Part shown: positions 6,199-8,805 of the stretch, piece by piece
Position numbering within the stretch: the first letter of the stretch is position 1
Layout of the letters: every line of letters starts with the position of its first letter
DNA from: Chlamydiia bacterium
GTDB lineage: Bacteria; Chlamydiota; Chlamydiia; Chlamydiales; FEN-1388
Assembly (NCBI GenBank): GCA_028293095.1
Contig: JAQGPK010000136.1
Coordinates: 1-8,805 of the forward strand
DNA: 8,805 bases
Direction of reading: 5' to 3'
Notes under the pieces: model-generated
What the model saw: only the letters and a program-made list of their open reading frames with translations
What the model was told of the DNA's origin: nothing
Database searches by the model: none
Made by a program: the position numbers and the translations under genes

Positions 6199-7362
6199 CT
6201 ACCTAATCACTACTCGTTGTAGAGGCTGTCTTAACCGCTGCTCTACTTCAGTACAGATTTGTCCAGAAACGCGCTGGGGATCAAATCCAGTCAATTGGAG
6301 TTCGCGCAATTTCAGAGGATTTTCAATAATTGCTTGAGAGATTGTGTATAACCCAGCTGCCGTGACATACGAACAAGGCCGTAGTATGAGGCTTTGGAGC
6401 GCTGGAAGGCCTTTGAGAAGACAAAGAATCGTCTCATTATCAATCGGGGTGTTATCACTCATAACAAGGCACTCTATTTGCGTAAGGTATTTTGGAATTT
6501 GACGGAGTACTCTCACGGGAACAACATTAAAATAACTCTTTGAGCCAATCACAAGTCTTTTCAGACGCGTACATCCTTTAATAATAGCCTCTATACCTAC
6601 TTCTGTGATAGCGGGGCTATGCCCGAGATGGATCTCTTCTAATTGTAAAAGCTTTTCTGCAATAAAACATAACTGCGCATCATTCCAGCTCGCTCCTCTT
6701 GTAAGATCCAATTTTTTTAGATGAGGTAGTGTACAAAAAGGTAGGAAATCATCATCATTCATACTAGAGGTAGAGAGAAAGCCTAAACACGAAAAGGGAG
6801 AAATAAGTCTAAAATCAATAGAAGTGAGACGCGGAAAAAATTGTACGATTTTTTCAACTTCTCTTTTAGTCCATGATCGAGCTGTATATCCTTTTCTCCC
6901 TCCAATTACTTTGCTCAAAGACAGCTGATGTATGGTTGGTCCTATCGTATTTTTCAAAATAAGACGATCCTCTGGACTTAGTTTGTCTAGATCTCTCTCC
7001 AAATGATTTATCAGTTTCTTCATCGCAGTACTATGCCCTTTTAAAAATCCAATTCGCTGACTACGAAATTCACGGCTTACTGATGTGAGACAGAGGAGGC
7101 TTTGAGGATCCAAAAATCCCGAAGTGAATGCTTGTAAAGCCTTTGGTACCTCTTTAAATTTGAAATACTCTTTGGACTTTGTAATCCCTAAGTAGATAAA
7201 AACATCTCGCACGGTCTCCTTAATTTTATCTACGATAAAAAGAACCGCATGAATAGCAATTGTACGAGAGCGCTTAGCAAACGAAGGTGACCTCAAGATA
7301 TTAGGAGGCGTGACTGCAAGAAAATGATAAGGAAGCTGATTTGAGATATTTATTAACGACAT
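6199..7362 (-). CDS. F-box/leucine-rich-repeat protein, candidate host-directed effector (copy 2)
   Basis: A 387-residue paralogue of the downstream gene with the same layout: leader (1-60) with PYHFLAVTPP and a hydrophobic helix LFIVDKIKETVRDVFIYLGI, F-box at about 71-104 (EVPKALQAFTSGFLDPQSLL, then LTSVSREFR), and FBXL-type leucine-rich repeats from about 176 to 360 (LPHLKKLDLTRGAS, LLQLEEIHLGHSPAITEVGI, LKRLVIGSKSY, LPALQSLILRPCSYVTAAGL, LRELQLTGF). The tail ends RQPLQRVVIR. About 73 of the first 100 residues are identical to copy 1 by hand count; the LRR region between about 185 and 290 is far less alike. A good ribosome binding site, GAGGT (7368-7372), lies 5 bases before the ATG and settles the start. 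The gene ends with tandem stops, TAG then TGA. By family knowledge such a protein could recruit host Skp1 and present a host target for ubiquitination; neither the target nor secretion is shown here. Confidence 0.85.
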   Translation of the reverse strand: MSLINISNQLPYHFLAVTPPNILRSPSFAKRSRTIAIHAVLFIVDKIKETVRDVFIYLGITKSKEYFKFKEVPKALQAFTSGFLDPQSLLCLTSVSREFRSQRIGFLKGHSTAMKKLINHLERDLDKLSPEDRLILKNTIGPTIHQLSLSKVIGGRKGYTARSWTKREVEKIVQFFPRLTSIDFRLISPFSCLGFLSTSSMNDDDFLPFCTLPHLKKLDLTRGASWNDAQLCFIAEKLLQLEEIHLGHSPAITEVGIEAIIKGCTRLKRLVIGSKSYFNVVPVRVLRQIPKYLTQIECLVMSDNTPIDNETILCLLKGLPALQSLILRPCSYVTAAGLYTISQAIIENPLKLRELQLTGFDPQRVSGQICTEVEQRLRQPLQRVVIR

Positions 7363-7407
7363 ATTTTACCTCATAAAATAGAACTTCTGTTCAAATTGAT
7401 GAAGGTT

Positions 7408-7435
7408 ATCTTATCTTTTAATAAAATAAAAGCAA
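7408..7435 (-). promoter_or_regulatory. Candidate promoter of F-box/LRR copy 2
   Basis: On the minus strand TTGCTT (7430-7435) and TAAGAT (7408-7413) are 16 bases apart, in the 87-base gap between the small tail-anchored gene and copy 2. Each box matches the consensus only partly (3-4 of 6), and the DNA is AT-rich, so this is weaker than the promoter proposed for copy 1. The surrounding gap shows no similarity to the copy 1 upstream region, so the duplication did not preserve a shared promoter. Confidence 0.28.
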
Positions 7436-7449
7436 ACTATCTAATAACA

Positions 7450-7800
7450 CTAATTACTAAATTTATAGAAAATTCCTGTAGCCAAAAGAGCAACAACACA
7501 AATTTCAAAAAAGAGACGATCGCTAAATTCTTTTTGGATCCTTCGCTTTTCAATCGGATAGCTAGAAAGGTTTTGCATAAAGGCCCGTTGATCTTCAGGA
7601 CTTGCGTGTGAATTAAGGCAATTTTGCTCTTTCAAATGACGATTTTGCTGTTCAAGTCGTAAAATTGTTTGGCGTATCTCTTCGATTCGTTCAGAATCCA
7701 AACTTGTAGTGTGCATAACTACAGGTGTACTATTTGGAAAAGCACATGTGCAATTTGTACTATTAGCCGCTACAATGCCTGTAGGTAGAGTCATACTCAT
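7450..7800 (-). CDS. Small tail-anchored coiled-coil protein coupled to oppF
   Basis: A 116-residue protein I do not recognise. Residues 1-33 are rich in Thr, Ser and Asn with two cysteines (NCTC). Residues 34-60 form a textbook heptad pattern: Ile39, Ile46, Asn53 and Asn60 at position a, with Ile42, Leu49 and Leu56 at position d, a leucine-zipper-like dimer helix with buried Asn. Residues 61-95 are polar and charged. A single hydrophobic segment, FFEICVVALLATGIFY (97-112), ends four residues before the C-terminus, so this would be a tail-anchored membrane protein with its bulk on the cytoplasmic side. The ATG (7798-7800) overlaps the TGA of oppF in an ATGA junction. AGGAG upstream is rather far (about 11 bases), so coupling is the likely mode of initiation. 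It could be a peptide-transporter accessory protein, an Inc-like or other secreted membrane protein, or a lineage-specific passenger. It is real on the grounds of overlap and structured composition, but without homology support. Confidence 0.65.
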   Translation of the reverse strand: MSMTLPTGIVAANSTNCTCAFPNSTPVVMHTTSLDSERIEEIRQTILRLEQQNRHLKEQNCLNSHASPEDQRAFMQNLSSYPIEKRRIQKEFSDRLFFEICVVALLATGIFYKFSN

Positions 7801-8639
7801 AATTCACAAGACTCCTTTTTTGATGCAATTTTCTCTATTCGATGACGCGGATGATCTACAAGAGTAGAATTCAAAAGCTCTTTAGTATATGGATGCTGAG
7901 GCTTTCTAAACACTTGCTCCACATCCCCCTCTTCAACAATTTTACCCGCGCACATGACAAGCACGCGGTCAGAAAGATGTTCAACCACCGCCAAATCATG
8001 CGAGATGAAAAGGTAACTCATTTGGCTATTTTCTAAAAGTTCCATCAAGAGATTTAAAATTTGCGCCTGCACTGAAACATCAAGCGCTGCAACTGATTCA
8101 TCCAAAATCAGTAACTCCGGCTCTACAGATAAGGCTCTAGCAATACAGATACGCTGCTGCTGTCCTAGAGAAAGTTCATGCATGTAGCGAGAGAGCACCC
8201 CAGTATTCAAACCTACTTTATTCAAAAGCTCTTCAATGCGATGAAAGGCCTCTTCTTTCGTTTTTACAATTTCATGAACGTTGAGCACCTCTTCAAGAGT
8301 TTCATACATGGTCTTACGCGGATTTAAAGAAAGGGAGGGGTTTTGAAAGACGATTTGCATCTTCTTGCGCATCCCTTTCATTCCTCTCTTTGAAAGTTTT
8401 GTAATCTCGGTGTCCTGAAAAAAAACTGTCCCTGATGTAGGCTCTATCAGACGAAGTAGTGCCCTGACAAGCGTGCTTTTTCCAGAACCTGACTCTCCAA
8501 CAATACCAAGCACTTCTCCGTGCTTTACAGAAAAGCTCACATCCTCAACAGCATGTACCCATTCGGTGGGTTTTCCGAAAAATTTTGAGGCTATTGGAAA
8601 GCGTTTTGAAAGATGTTTTACTTCTAGTATATTATTCAT
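7797..8639 (-). CDS. oppF: Oligopeptide/dipeptide ABC transporter ATP-binding protein OppF/DppF
   Basis: A 280-residue ABC ATPase of the OppF/DppF type, which with OppD powers uptake of short peptides through the inner membrane. Seen, in order: LEVKHLSKRFPI, Walker A GESGSGKST (48-56), Q-loop IVFQNPSLSLNPR, signature LSLGQQQR (156-163), Walker B LLILDESVAALDVS, H-loop FISHDLAVV, and the typical end PQHPYTKELLNS. The signature has Leu for the usual first Gly of LSGGQ, and Walker B has DES for DEP; both changes look tolerable. The start is set at the ATG at 8637-8639, which gives the normal N-terminus and overlaps the oppD stop by 8 bases. An in-frame ATG at 8702 would add 21 residues unlike the family, encoded within oppD. 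It lacks the C-terminal extension of the longer E. coli homologues (about 330 residues). Substrate range (oligo- or dipeptide) cannot be decided. Confidence 0.92.
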   Translation of the reverse strand: MNNILEVKHLSKRFPIASKFFGKPTEWVHAVEDVSFSVKHGEVLGIVGESGSGKSTLVRALLRLIEPTSGTVFFQDTEITKLSKRGMKGMRKKMQIVFQNPSLSLNPRKTMYETLEEVLNVHEIVKTKEEAFHRIEELLNKVGLNTGVLSRYMHELSLGQQQRICIARALSVEPELLILDESVAALDVSVQAQILNLLMELLENSQMSYLFISHDLAVVEHLSDRVLVMCAGKIVEEGDVEQVFRKPQHPYTKELLNSTLVDHPRHRIEKIASKKESCEL

Positions 8640-8805
8640 ACAGCCAACACCTTGCCCAGTGGTTTTCAGTATCTTTAGCATAAAATTTTGCAACTTTTCC
8701 ACTTCTACATTTCTCCATCACAAATGGACAAAGAGTATGAAAAGGGCACCCTATAGGCCTCTCGTCTGGAGAAGGAGGCTTTCCGGAAACCACCGGTAAG
8801 AGCTT
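8632..8805 (-). CDS. oppD: Oligopeptide/dipeptide ABC transporter ATP-binding protein OppD/DppD, 3' end only
   Basis: The last 57 codons plus a TAA stop (8632-8634), too short for most gene finders. The frame continues off the right edge. It shows the typical OppD/DppD C-terminus: a Gly-Lys-Pro-Pro linker, IGCPFHTLCPFVMEKC, and a final HWARCWLYE. The four cysteines are spaced C-x5-C-x6-C-x19-C, the pattern shown to bind a 4Fe-4S cluster in OppD/DppD-type ATPases such as mycobacterial OppD. The oppF ATG lies inside its last codons (8-base overlap), so the two ATPase subunits are probably made together. The ATPase domain itself is outside the window. Confidence 0.88.
   Translation of the reverse strand, partial: KLLPVVSGKPPSPDERPIGCPFHTLCPFVMEKCRSGKVAKFYAKDTENHWARCWLYE

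Larger units (their letters stand above)
4937..7362. repeat. Tandem gene duplication with a highly conserved 5' segment
   Basis: The two F-box/LRR genes are direct tandem copies. Across the start and F-box regions they align without gaps at a constant offset of 1268 bases. A perfect 31-base match occurs at 6035-6065 and 7303-7333. In the F-box segment, 5833-5944 against 7101-7212, I count about 10 differences in 112 bases, so even third codon positions are largely conserved. The 3' ends are also similar, whereas the central LRR part has drifted strongly and contains small length changes. The intergenic regions are not alike. Confidence 0.85.

Noticed and set aside
7414..7431. CTTTTA / TAAAAG inverted repeat downstream of the small tail-anchored gene, as a terminator
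   Set aside because: The stem is six A/T-rich pairs, too weak for an intrinsic terminator, and it overlaps the candidate promoter of F-box copy 2.
7396..7611. 71-codon plus-strand open frame near the small tail-anchored gene
   Set aside because: Most of it is antisense to the zipper protein, which is better supported by overlap with oppF and by structured heptads.
8640..8702. Extended N-terminus of oppF starting at an ATG at 8702
   Set aside because: The extra 21 residues do not resemble OppF and are read from DNA that codes for the conserved oppD C-terminus in another frame. The ATG at 8639 gives the normal OppF start and a short operon overlap.
8473..8799. 108-codon plus-strand open frame opposite oppF/oppD
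   Set aside because: It is antisense to two conserved ABC ATPase genes, and its sequence looks like reverse-strand translation of their motifs.

Overview
The window looks like a stretch of chlamydial chromosome, most likely from an environmental (amoeba-associated) member of the Chlamydiales outside Chlamydiaceae. Two things suggest this. The left third keeps the order NifU-like / NifS-like / (phosphoglycerate mutase) facing an RluB-type pseudouridine synthase and a methyltransferase-like gene, which is the order I recall for Chlamydia trachomatis CT720-CT724. The middle holds two eukaryote-like F-box plus leucine-rich-repeat proteins, a class known to be expanded in amoebal chlamydiae. The DNA is moderately AT-rich. 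The genus cannot be fixed from the sequence alone.

Layout. Positions 1-1393, minus strand: the 5' end of a NifU/IscU-like scaffold gene, a full-length NifS-like gene whose key catalytic residues are replaced, and, overlapping its start codon, a short C-terminal remnant of a gpmA-type phosphoglycerate mutase gene. Positions 1434-4895, plus strand: a probable promoter, then three genes that overlap by 4 bases at each junction (rluB-like, Rsm22/METTL17-like with four cysteines placed as in the Fe-S site, and a 547-residue protein I do not recognise). Positions 4937-7362, minus strand: two tandem paralogous F-box/LRR proteins, each with its own likely promoter and ribosome binding site. Positions 7450-8805, minus strand: the end of oppD, complete oppF, and a small protein with a leucine zipper and a C-terminal membrane anchor, all joined by short overlaps.

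How the parts relate. The plus-strand block is probably a ribosome-maturation operon (23S pseudouridylation and small-subunit assembly) carrying one unknown passenger. The left minus-strand block is the tail of an old pgm-nifS-nifU operon that has lost its first gene and so probably its original promoter. The F-box/LRR pair consists of candidate secreted effectors that could dock on a host SCF ubiquitin ligase. The right block is the ATPase end of an oligopeptide/dipeptide importer with an unusual membrane-anchored small gene attached.

The most notable observations are the NifS-like pseudoenzyme, the decayed gpmA fragment, the uneven divergence between the F-box paralogues, and the small coiled-coil tail-anchored protein coupled to oppF. 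No RNA genes, CRISPR arrays, insertion sequences or convincing intrinsic terminators were seen, and no gap exceeds 300 bases.
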